Shown here: positions 43,186 to 51,900 of the stretch, in pieces
How positions within the stretch are numbered: the stretch's first letter is position 1
Layout: each line of letters starts with the position of its first letter
NCBI RefSeq assembly: GCF_002217435.1
Contig: NZ_MUHF01000002.1
Coordinates: 127,450 to 191,449, forward strand
Length of the DNA stretch: 64,000 bases
Source of the DNA: Flavobacterium reichenbachii
GTDB taxonomy: Bacteria; Bacteroidota; Bacteroidia; Flavobacteriales; Flavobacteriaceae
Reading direction: 5' to 3'
The notes under the pieces: model-generated
Told to the model about the DNA's origin: nothing
The model's database searches: none
Seen by the model: only the letters and a program-made list of their open reading frames with translations
Position numbers and translations under genes: made by a program

Positions 43186-44277
43186 TTAAATCCTTTCAGT
43201 TAATACGGAGACAATCTTGTTGTTAGGAAAAAATTCTTTTAAGATTACTTTTACCATTGTAAAAACAGGAATTGCGATAATCATTCCGACAATTCCAAAT
43301 AGTATACCACTGATTATGGTAAGTAAGAATATTTCTAACGGATGCGAATTTACACTTTTTGAAGAAATTATCGGCTGGCTGATGTTGTTATCTATTGCCT
43401 GAACGATCAAAAAGCCTATGACAACATAAATTGTTGTAGGTAAAATTTCTGAACGGAAATCTTGTCCTATTAAACTAATCATTGTAAGTATGGCAGCCAA
43501 AACTGTACCGATAATTGGTCCTAAATACGGAATAATATTTAAGATGGAACATAAAAACGCTATTACAAAAGCATTCTTATTTCCAAAAATAATAAGCACG
43601 ATTAAATAAAGAATAAAAACAACTGTCAACTGTAATAGTAAACCAATAAAATAACGGGTCAGAAAATGATTAATTTTTGTAACCGAATTGATAATTTTAT
43701 CTTCGTTATTATCCGGAAGAATTTTTCTCGCAGTTATTTTGAAGGAATCCTGATCTTTTACAAAGAAAAATGTAATAAAGAATACAGAAACTAATCCCAT
43801 TCCCATATCGGCCATAAAATTTAAAATAGAATTTAGAAATCCTGTAAAGTAGCTGAAATCCAGCATCGATGTTACTTTTGAATCTCTAAGAACTTTATTC
43901 AAATCCATGTGCTGAATATTAAAATAACGTTCTATACTAAGTTCTGTTTCAACAAATTGATGCTGCAGCTGATTGGTGTCTAATAGAGATAAATTGTTGG
44001 CCTGTGAAATAATTAAGGGAACAAACAAAAAGATAAAACCCACAATAGCCAATATAAAAATAATCAGTGTGGTTGCCGCAGCTAAGGAATTGCTGAATTT
44101 TAATTTGCTTTTTAAAAACTGCACCAAAGGATTTGCAATTAAACATAATAAAAGTGAAATACATAAATATACAATTACGGTTTGTATTTCGTATAAAAAA
44201 TAGAGAATTATACCAATAATTAATATCGTGCTTAAAGCTCGTAAAATCCCGTTAGAGATCACTTTTGATGTTATCAT
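43186..44277 (-). CDS. AI-2E family transporter (YdiK/PerM-like permease)
   Basis: This 363-residue integral membrane protein has about eight hydrophobic helices: two at the N-terminus (10-55), one at 65-90, a long soluble segment (95-150), and a C-terminal set from 155 to 350. The family signature lies in NIIPYLGPIIGTVLAAIL (about 250-267) and the PIISSKSVNSHPLEIFL loop (about 305-321). Members export small molecules or act as ion antiporters; the autoinducer-2 role is shown for only some. It is first in a likely three-gene minus-strand unit with the methyltransferase and secreted protein. Confidence 0.88.
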   Translation of the reverse strand: MITSKVISNGILRALSTILIIGIILYFLYEIQTVIVYLCISLLLCLIANPLVQFLKSKLKFSNSLAAATTLIIFILAIVGFIFLFVPLIISQANNLSLLDTNQLQHQFVETELSIERYFNIQHMDLNKVLRDSKVTSMLDFSYFTGFLNSILNFMADMGMGLVSVFFITFFFVKDQDSFKITARKILPDNNEDKIINSVTKINHFLTRYFIGLLLQLTVVFILYLIVLIIFGNKNAFVIAFLCSILNIIPYLGPIIGTVLAAILTMISLIGQDFRSEILPTTIYVVIGFLIVQAIDNNISQPIISSKSVNSHPLEIFLLTIISGILFGIVGMIIAIPVFTMVKVILKEFFPNNKIVSVLTERI

Positions 44278-44335
44278 GATTATGTTTTAGATTATAAATG
44301 TATAAAAATCTTTTGTATTTATTGGTGCTAACAAA

Positions 44336-44364
44336 AAAAGCGGCATATAAAATATACCGCTTTT
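44336..44364 (-). terminator. terminator of the metalloprotease gene
   Basis: On the minus strand the stem AAAAGCGG (44364-44357) pairs with CCGCTTTT (44343-44336) and runs into further Ts. It lies 20 nt after the metalloprotease stop codon. Confidence 0.8.
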
Positions 44365-44383
44365 ACAATTTATTACATTTTTT

Positions 44384-45343
44384 TTAAATTCCGAATGCAG
44401 CTCTTGGTCCTCCAGTTGCAAAAATTGCAGCCATTCTGGTTTTTTGACCATTAGAAAACATATACATTGCATTGTCATCAACATAATCCATGTAGTTCAT
44501 TGTCATTTCTACAGGAGTTCCAGAACAAGTGCTGTAGTGTGGGTAAGCAGGCACACCATAGTTTTCTTCATTATGAGTTGGAGTATCAGATACTAAATCG
44601 CTTCCGCAAGTTGCATCTCCCCAAATATGGCGTAAATTCATCCAGTGACCTACTTCGTGAGTCCCTGTTCTGCCTAAATTAAATGGAGCATTTGCAGCAC
44701 CTGATAATCCAAAATATCTAGAATCAATTACAACTCCGTCAGTAGAAGAAGCACCTCCAGGAAATTGAGCATAACCTAAGATACCGCCGCCAATGGCACA
44801 AGACCATAAGTTAAGTTTTGTTGTTGGAGAAGTTGGAGCAAGACCGCCTTGAGCTGTTTTTTTCATGGCATCATTTGTACCCCAAGAGGTTTTGGTAGTA
44901 GATTTTCTGATGATCTGGTCTAATTTGAACGTAATTCCAACATTAGCTTTCACGCCAGAAAAAAGAGCAGGAACACTGCTGTAATCAGTATTTAATGCAT
45001 TAAAGTCTTTGTTTAATACATCAATCTGAGATTGAATTTGAGCATCAGAAATATTTTGCGCTGTAGTTCTGTACAATACATTTACTACCACTGGTATTTC
45101 GATTTTGCCATTTACTAAACGGCCGGTAAAATTAGAAAGCAATTGTTTGGAGGTAAATGCTTCAATTTCATTCATTCTAATTGCTAATGTTGGATCTGCT
45201 CTGAGCTGAGCTTCCAACACTTCTTGCGATGCGCATCCGCGACGGGCAATCGCATTAACTTCTGAGCCAGAAGCTTCGTTTTGGTCATTTTGACAAGAAA
45301 ATAACATCATTGCAGTAAATGCAGATAATAGAAACTTTTTCAT
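44384..45343 (-). CDS. secreted zinc metalloprotease, M43 (pappalysin/cytophagalysin-like)
   Basis: This 319-residue protein has a lipoprotein-like signal (MMLFSCQND, cysteine C17). The zinc motif is H229-E-x-x-H233-x5-H239 in THEVGHWMNLRHIWGD, extended as in metzincins, and the Met-turn MNYMDY follows near 291. Four cysteines around the catalytic region (SCAIGG, TCGSD, STCSGTP) fit the M43B family, in which ulilysin and cytophagalysin are studied. It is probably a cell-surface or secreted peptidase used in protein degradation. It has its own terminator and no obvious operon partner. Confidence 0.92.
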   Translation of the reverse strand: MKKFLLSAFTAMMLFSCQNDQNEASGSEVNAIARRGCASQEVLEAQLRADPTLAIRMNEIEAFTSKQLLSNFTGRLVNGKIEIPVVVNVLYRTTAQNISDAQIQSQIDVLNKDFNALNTDYSSVPALFSGVKANVGITFKLDQIIRKSTTKTSWGTNDAMKKTAQGGLAPTSPTTKLNLWSCAIGGGILGYAQFPGGASSTDGVVIDSRYFGLSGAANAPFNLGRTGTHEVGHWMNLRHIWGDATCGSDLVSDTPTHNEENYGVPAYPHYSTCSGTPVEMTMNYMDYVDDNAMYMFSNGQKTRMAAIFATGGPRAAFGI

Positions 45344-45794
45344 AATAATTGGGGTTTTTGTTATAAAAATTCACTTTAGTTAAATGATAACGCAATTTTA
45401 TAACAAAACATTATTGTAGAAAAATATTTACAGTTAAAATTTTTGTGAGAATTTTACAACCCTTACAAATACTGGTTCTTACAAAAATTAATATAAAAAT
45501 ATTATTAGGATTTTACTTTCTTTTTATTTTTTTTGATGTACTTTATCGGTATTATTTGTCGTTTAACGATAATGTTAAGAAAATAAAAATGTTTCAAAAC
45601 AGAAATAATGCCTTAATAAGAAAATTCTAAATTGAAATTTTTGAATTTTGTGATGTATATTTAAAAAAGAATAAAAAATTTGATTTCTATCAAAGAATAA
45701 TTTCCAAAATGTATTTAATTGCTGAAATAAAAAGAATTCTCCAGATGTAATTAACCAGAGTGTATATTCTTCTGAGTTTGATAAAAAATATTTT
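45344..45794. other. 451-bp AT-rich intergenic region, no gene supported
   Basis: It lies between the metalloprotease start and the TrmH stop, both minus strand. It must carry the metalloprotease promoter, but no clean TTG/TAnnTTTG pair was found. A 61-codon plus-strand frame and an 89-codon minus-strand frame look random (runs of Phe/Tyr/Lys) and are not called. No hairpin or repeat stood out. Confidence 0.4.
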
Positions 45795-46292
45795 TTATAA
45801 AGAAGTAATTTCATAAAGTGCAATACTTGCAGCTTGTACAACATTCATGCTGCTGTTATTTCCGAACATATTTATGTGTACAATTTGATTTGAAATTTTC
45901 AAAAGCTCATCAGAAATTCCATTAATTTCATTTCCAATAATTAATGCGATTTTTTGATTTTTAGGAACTACTACTTCTCTTAGGGGTTTGCTGTCGCTGG
46001 TTATTTCTAATGATATAATTTCGAAGTTATTTTCTTTTAAATAAATAGTAAGATCTGCTGTTTCTTCTATTATAGTATAAGGTACATAAAGATGTGTACT
46101 TCTCGAAGTTTTATTTATTTTACGGGGAGTAAGCGGAATATCTTTGCCTAAAAAGATAATATTTTCAACTCCAAGAGCTTCTGAAATTCTAAAAAGTGAA
46201 CCAATATTCTGCTGAAAGTAAATGTGATCACAAACTAAAGTAATGGGAAATGTCTTTCTCTCAAATTGATTTTCTTCGTGAGTCAGCTGCAT
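45795..46292 (-). CDS. TrmH-family (SpoU) RNA methyltransferase
   Basis: This 165-residue SPOUT-class protein has the knotted fold motifs: motif 1 region YFQQNIGSLFRISEALGVENIIF (about 27-49), motif 2 IALIIGNEINGISDELL (about 118-134) and motif 3 NMFGNNSSMNVVQAASIALYEI (about 141-162). The N-terminal RNA-binding extension of larger relatives is absent. It 2'-O-methylates ribose in tRNA or rRNA; the site cannot be assigned. It starts 4 nt after the DUF4159 gene. Confidence 0.9.
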   Translation of the reverse strand: MQLTHEENQFERKTFPITLVCDHIYFQQNIGSLFRISEALGVENIIFLGKDIPLTPRKINKTSRSTHLYVPYTIIEETADLTIYLKENNFEIISLEITSDSKPLREVVVPKNQKIALIIGNEINGISDELLKISNQIVHINMFGNNSSMNVVQAASIALYEITSL

Positions 46293-46296
46293 TTTT

Positions 46297-46935
46297 TTAA
46301 TTGGTAAAAATGTAATTAATAATGTTTGCGCCCATTTTTAGCGCTTTGTCTCTAACGTTTCCGGGATCATTATGCACTTCTGCATCTTCCCAGCCGTCGC
46401 CTAGATCGCATTCGTAGGTGTATAATAAGACTAATTTATTATCAATAAAAATTCCAAATGCCTGCGGACGAGTGCCGTCGTGTTCGTGAATTTTAGGCAA
46501 TCCGTTAGGAAAAGGAAAAGGTTTCTGAAAAATAGGATGACTGGCAGGAATCTCCACTAAATTATTATTAGGGAATATTTTTTTTATTTCTTTTCTGATG
46601 TATTGATCCATTCCGTAATTATCATCAATGTGCAGGAAACCGCCTCCCGTCATATAATTTCTAAGATTAGTAACGTCAGAATCGCTAAAAACTACATTTC
46701 CGTGTCCGGTCATATGCACAAAAGGATACGAAAGCAGGTCGGGATTTCCCGGCTCAACTGTAGAAGGTTTAGGTTTTATCCTTGTATTAATATTAGAATT
46801 ACAAAAACTAATTAAGTTAGGCAGAGAAGTAGGATTTGCGTACCAATCACCACCGCCGCTGTATTTTAGCAAAGCAATTTCTTGTGCAAATGATGAAACG
46901 GAAAGAAGTAATAATAAGTAAAATATTCTTTTCAT
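46297..46935 (-). CDS. DUF4159 domain-containing secreted protein
   Basis: This 212-residue protein has a signal peptide (about 1-17, ending SSFAQ) and a single DUF4159 domain. The marks are LLKYSGGGDWYANPTSLPNL (about 22-41), the strand FVHMTGHGNVVFSD (about 71-84), GGFLHIDDNYGMDQY (about 96-110) and the C-terminal YECDLGDGWEDAEVHND. The fold is related to glutamine-amidotransferase-like domains, but the catalytic Cys is not seen. The function is unknown and the protein should be periplasmic. It lies between RNA-modification genes on the same strand. Confidence 0.88.
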   Translation of the reverse strand: MKRIFYLLLLLSVSSFAQEIALLKYSGGGDWYANPTSLPNLISFCNSNINTRIKPKPSTVEPGNPDLLSYPFVHMTGHGNVVFSDSDVTNLRNYMTGGGFLHIDDNYGMDQYIRKEIKKIFPNNNLVEIPASHPIFQKPFPFPNGLPKIHEHDGTRPQAFGIFIDNKLVLLYTYECDLGDGWEDAEVHNDPGNVRDKALKMGANIINYIFTN

Positions 46936-46975
46936 AATAATTGTAATAGTCAGATATGTTTAGAAACTTTCTTTT

Positions 46976-47003
46976 GTCCTCCTTCGTTCCTCAGGATGAC
47001 CAA
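46976..47003. repeat. short dispersed-type motif (ctccttcgttcctcaggatga)
   Basis: The 81-bp gap between the DUF4159 and rsmE genes contains the reverse of tcatcctgaggaacgaagga, a string I recognise as a recurrent intergenic motif in several Bacteroidota. There is only one copy in the window. Confidence 0.3.
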
Positions 47004-47016
47004 CTTTGCGGTCAAT

Positions 47017-47721
47017 TTATTCATTAAAAAACACAACACTGTGACAAGCAACAATTGCTGCAGTTTCTGTTCTTAAGCGTGTATTTCCTAACGTAACCGG
47101 CTGAAATTTATTTTCTAAAGCTAATGCAATCTCCTTTTCAGAAAAATCTCCTTCCGGGCCAATTAATATGGTCACATTTTCGTTTGGTTTTAAAACGTCT
47201 TTCAATGATTTTTTATCCGTTTCTTCGCAATGCGCGATCAATTGTAAACCTTCATTTTGTTGTTTCACAAATTCCTTAAACGAAATTGCCTCATTAAATT
47301 TAGGTAGATATGTTTCATTTGATTGTTTCATGGCCGACAAAATAATCTTCTCAAAACGTTCCGGATTAATTGCTTTTCGTTCTGAACGATCACAGAAAAC
47401 AGGTGTAATTTCCTGAATTCCAATTTCAGTTGCTTTTTCCAAAAACCATTCAAAACGGTCATTCATTTTTGTGGGCGCCACAGCCAGATGCAGGCTGAAT
47501 TTTGGTGCTTCAGTTTGTTTTATAGAGAGAATCTTAACAATGCATTTATTATCAGAAGCAAGAGTGATTTCGGTTTCAAACAATAAACCCAAACCATTTG
47601 TAACGTGCAGAATATCTGAATCTTTTTTTCGTAAAACTTTGATGATGTGACGACTTTCTTCTTTATCAAAAGAAAAAGATTCGGTAGTTTCGTCTATATT
47701 CGGATTGTAAAATAACTGCAT
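47017..47721 (-). CDS. rsmE: 16S rRNA (uracil-1498-N3)-methyltransferase
   Basis: This 234-residue protein is of the usual RsmE length. An N-terminal PUA-like domain (about 1-75, SRHIIKVLRKKDSDILHVTNG) is followed by a SPOUT methyltransferase domain with the core VAPTKMNDRFEWFLEKATEIGI (about 86-107), ITPVFCDRSERKAINPERFEKI, the ILIGPEGDFSEKEI loop (about 187-200) and LGNTRLRTETAA near the end. It methylates U1498 in the decoding centre of 16S rRNA. The gene begins 2 nt after tsaD ends, so the two are probably cotranscribed. Confidence 0.95.
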   Translation of the reverse strand: MQLFYNPNIDETTESFSFDKEESRHIIKVLRKKDSDILHVTNGLGLLFETEITLASDNKCIVKILSIKQTEAPKFSLHLAVAPTKMNDRFEWFLEKATEIGIQEITPVFCDRSERKAINPERFEKIILSAMKQSNETYLPKFNEAISFKEFVKQQNEGLQLIAHCEETDKKSLKDVLKPNENVTILIGPEGDFSEKEIALALENKFQPVTLGNTRLRTETAAIVACHSVVFFNE

Positions 47722-47723
47722 AA

Positions 47724-48746
47724 TTAAAATTGTATTCGAGCTTTAGAAACTACCGCAGAAGTTTCAAAACGATTTGATAAATATTTCTGATAACCCACAA
47801 TTCCAATCATTGCGGCATTATCTGTAGTGTATTCAAATTTCGGAATAAAAGTTTTCCATCCGTATCTGCCTTCACTTTCTTTTAATCGGGTTCTAATTCC
47901 TGAATTTGCAGAAACACCGCCTCCGATTGCAATTTGTGTAATTCCCGTTTCTTTTACGGCCAATTTTAATTTATCCATCAAAATCTCTATAATCGTATGC
48001 TGGATTGATGCACAAATATCATTCAGATTTTCTTCGATGAAATTTGGATTCTCTAATTTGTTTTTTTGAATAAAATATAAAATAGCTGTTTTTAAACCAG
48101 AAAAGCTAAAGTCTAATCCCGGAACTTTTGGTTTTGTAAAAGTAAAAGCTTTTGGGTTTCCTAAATTTGCATATTTATCTATAAGAGGTCCGCCAGGATA
48201 GGGAAGACCTAATATTTTTGCGCTTTTATCAAAAGCTTCGCCCACTGCATCATCAGTAGTTTCGCCGATGATTTCCATATCAAAAAAGCCCTTTACCTTT
48301 ACAATTTGTGTATGTCCGCCGCTAATTGTCAATGCCAGAAAAGGAAATTCGGGTTTGTCGAAACCTTCTTCCTCTATAAAATGGGCTAAAATATGTGCAT
48401 GCATGTGATTTACAGCAATCAACGGAATTTTTAAGGCTATTGATAAAGATTTACTAAAAGAAGTTCCAACAAGCAAAGAACCCATAAGTCCCGGACCTTG
48501 TGTAAAGGCTATGGCACTTAACTGTTCTTTTTGTACATTTGCTTTACGGAGTGCTGCATCAATTACAGGAACAATATTCTGCTGGTGTGCTCTTGAAGCC
48601 AATTCTGGAACAACACCCCCATATTGATTGTGAATTAATTGATTGGCTACAACATTTGAGAGCACTTTATCGTTATGTAAAACCGCGGCGGCAGTATCAT
48701 CGCATGAACTTTCGATGGCTAGAATAAAAACCTCTGAATTTTGCAT
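47724..48746 (-). CDS. tsaD: tRNA N6-adenosine threonylcarbamoyltransferase
   Basis: From ATG 48746 it has 340 residues (MQNSEVFILAIESSCDDTA), the usual TsaD length. An in-frame ATG at 48818 would add 24 residues unlike the family. The ASKHA-fold marks are ESSCDDTAAAV (about 11-21), the metal-binding NHMHAHILAHF (about 112-122), SGGHTQIV (about 138-145) and GGVSANSGIR (about 273-282). It transfers threonylcarbamoyl to A37 of ANN-reading tRNAs in a complex with TsaB/TsaE. It is divergent from the TamB-like gene. Confidence 0.96.
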   Translation of the reverse strand: MQNSEVFILAIESSCDDTAAAVLHNDKVLSNVVANQLIHNQYGGVVPELASRAHQQNIVPVIDAALRKANVQKEQLSAIAFTQGPGLMGSLLVGTSFSKSLSIALKIPLIAVNHMHAHILAHFIEEEGFDKPEFPFLALTISGGHTQIVKVKGFFDMEIIGETTDDAVGEAFDKSAKILGLPYPGGPLIDKYANLGNPKAFTFTKPKVPGLDFSFSGLKTAILYFIQKNKLENPNFIEENLNDICASIQHTIIEILMDKLKLAVKETGITQIAIGGGVSANSGIRTRLKESEGRYGWKTFIPKFEYTTDNAAMIGIVGYQKYLSNRFETSAVVSKARIQF

Positions 48747-48951
48747 ATAAAGGCACGAATTTTGGATTATATTTGACAAATCAAATTTTATGATTTCTTT
48801 GATCAAAGCAGATGCCAAAATTAAAGAATTTTTATCAAAACAGCCGTCCTTTGTCTGTTCAAAATAAATTTAAAAGAAAACTAAAATAAAAGCAGCTATC
48901 AAAAAAGTACAAAAAATAATATCACGAACCCTATTTGGGTTAATTTTACTT

Positions 48952-51900
48952 TTGCTGCTAATTGCTATTGTATTGTCATTGCCTGTAGTTCAGACAAAAA
49001 TTGCACATTACGCTACAGAATCTTTAAGCAAAGATTTTAAAACCCACATTAGTGTTGATAAAGTTGCCATAAATATTTTTGGTGGTGTTAAACTCAAAAA
49101 AGTAGTTGTTTTAGATCATCATAATAAAACAATGATTTATTCTGAAATTATCTCAACCGATATTTTAAGTCTAAAAAGACTTTTTGACGGAGATTTGATT
49201 TTTGGAGATATTCGTCTGACAGGTTTAATTTTTAACTTGAAAACCTATAAAAACGAAAACGAAAACAATATTAACAAGTTTGTTAAATTGTTTGAAAGCG
49301 GAAAACCTTCAAAATCTAAACGCCATTTCCTAATGACCGCCAGAAATGCGTATATCTCTCAAGGTGCATTTTCTGTTATTGATGAAAATAAAATCAATCA
49401 GAGATTTTTGGATTTTAAAAAGTTAAATGCCTATATCAGTGATTTTAAAATTTATGGTCCAGATGTAAGTACAACAATTCATCGCTTTTCTTTTTTAGAT
49501 CATCGTGGTTTATATGTTTCAAATTTTGCGGGGAAATTTAGTTACAGCAAAAAACAGATTAAAGTAGAAAATCTGGCTGTAAAAACTAAAAGATCATCAA
49601 TTTACGGATTGGCTGTTTTAAATTATAAAGTAGAGGATTTCTTAAATTTTACAGATAAAGTTAAGTTTAATGTAGTTTTAGATTCGGCTTCGATTGCTAC
49701 AAACGATATTCGCTATTTTTATGACGGATTAGGAAAAAATCAGCATTTTAAGTTAAAAACCAAGATAAAAGGAACGCTTAATAATTTAAATTTAAATCGT
49801 CTTAGATTAAGTGATACCAACGGTTCTAAAATCGTCGGAAATATTAATTTTAGAAATCTTTTAGGAAACAAAACTCAAAAGTTTTCTATGGATGGAAAGT
49901 TTGATAAACTAGTTTCGAGCTATGATAATCTGACTGCACTTCTTCCTGTTGTTTTAGGAAAAAAGCTTCCTAAAGAAATGAAACGTATTGGTACATTTAA
50001 TATAGTCGGAAAAGCAAAAGTTTCTACAACTGCTTTAGAAGCTAATTTTAAAATGATTACTGATGTAGGAAACGGAAAAGTAGATCTCCATTTGAATAAT
50101 ATGGATTTTATTGATAAAGCTTCTTATACAGGAAATATAGTTTTAGAAAATTTTGATGTAGGAGCAGTTTTAAATCGAAAAGATCTGGGTAAAACCACTT
50201 TAGATTTAGATGTTGACGGAGTTGGTTTTACAGAAAAATATTTGAACACTATTGTTAAAGGTGATATTGCAACATTAGATTATAATAAATATACCTATCA
50301 TAATATTGTTGTAAACGGTAATTTTAAACTGCCTTATTATAAAGGACAGGTTTCTGTTAATGATCCAAATCTTACCTTAGTGTTTGATGGTTTGGTTGAT
50401 TTAAGCAAGAAAGAAAGCAGATATGATTTTCATATTAACATAGAAAATTCAGATTTACGAAAACTTAAATTTGTAAAAGATTCAATTTCTTATTTTAAAG
50501 GTGATGCTGTCGTGCAGCTTACCGGAAATTCTATTGAAAATCTTCAGGGAAATGTTTATATTAAAGATGCAGTATATCAAAATCCAAAAGCAACTTACGC
50601 TTTTGATGAAATAACAGTTAATTCCAATTTTGATCAGGATAGACTCCGTACCATAACAATTAATTCTAATGATGTTGTAGACGGAAAAATTGTTGGAAAG
50701 TTCCAGTTTGCCCAATTAGACAAACTGGTAATGAATTCTGTTGGAAGTCTTTATACAAATTACAAACCTTATAAAGTTAAAAAAGGACAATTTTTACGTT
50801 TCAATTTCCATGTATACGATAAGGTAGTCGAAATGTTGTATCCGGACATAAAAATCGATTCGAGTACAGTTGTGCGTGGGAAAATTGACTCAGATCTTCA
50901 GGAATTTAAATTCAGATTCCGTTCTCAGAAAATTACTCAGGCTAAAAATACTTTTGATAATATCCGAATCAATATTGATAATAAAAATGCGCTTTATAAT
51001 GCTTTTATCGAGCTGGACAGTATAAAAACGCCCTATTATAAAATCCGGGATTTTAACTTAATCAATGTTACCGCAAAAGATACCTTGTTTGTACGCTCTG
51101 AATTTAAAGGAGGGAATAAAGGAGAGGATTATTACAATCTGGATTTGTATCATACCATTGATAAAAACAAGAACAATATTATCGGAATCAAAAAATCCGA
51201 AATGAAATTTAAGGACTATTTATGGTATTTGAATGAAGATGCTGGAAATGACAATCAAATTGTTTTTGATCAATATTTTAAAAACTTTTCAATAGACAAT
51301 ATTGTACTCTCTCACGAAAATCAGAAAATTGATTTGAATGGTGTAATTAAAGGAACCGATTATAAAGATCTCGTCTTGAATTTTGAGGATGTTGATATTA
51401 ATAAAATTACGCCTCTAAATTCAAAATTTGTATTTAATGGTAATCTAAACGGAAGCGTTAATTATAAACAAAATAAGCAGGTTTACCAGCCCACGGCCTC
51501 TATAGTTATTGATCATCTTAACTTAAACAAAACAGAATTAGGAACGCTGAATTTTGATATTTCCGGTGATGAAAGTTTTAAAAAGTTTACGATTAACTCT
51601 TCTATACAAAATGGTTTTACAGAATCATTTCGTGCTAACGGAACTTTTGCAGTCGAAAATAAAGAAACCTTTTTAGATTTGAATTTAAAGCTGGAAGGGT
51701 TTAATCTTGCGACTTTAGGAACCGTTGGAGGTGACGTTTTGTCTAATATTAGAGGTTCTGTTTCTGGAAATGCAGCAGTAGTCGGTAATATTAATAAACC
51801 CGAGATAAACGGAAGATTGTATGTCGAAAAGGCCGGAATGACTATTCCGTATTTGAATGTTGATTATGCTTTAAGCGACAGAACTGTAATTGATTTGACT

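Noticed and set aside
45445-45630. 61-codon plus-strand frame in the gap before the TrmH-family gene
   Set aside because: Low-complexity Phe/Tyr/Ile composition in an AT-rich gap with no promoter or conserved feature visible.
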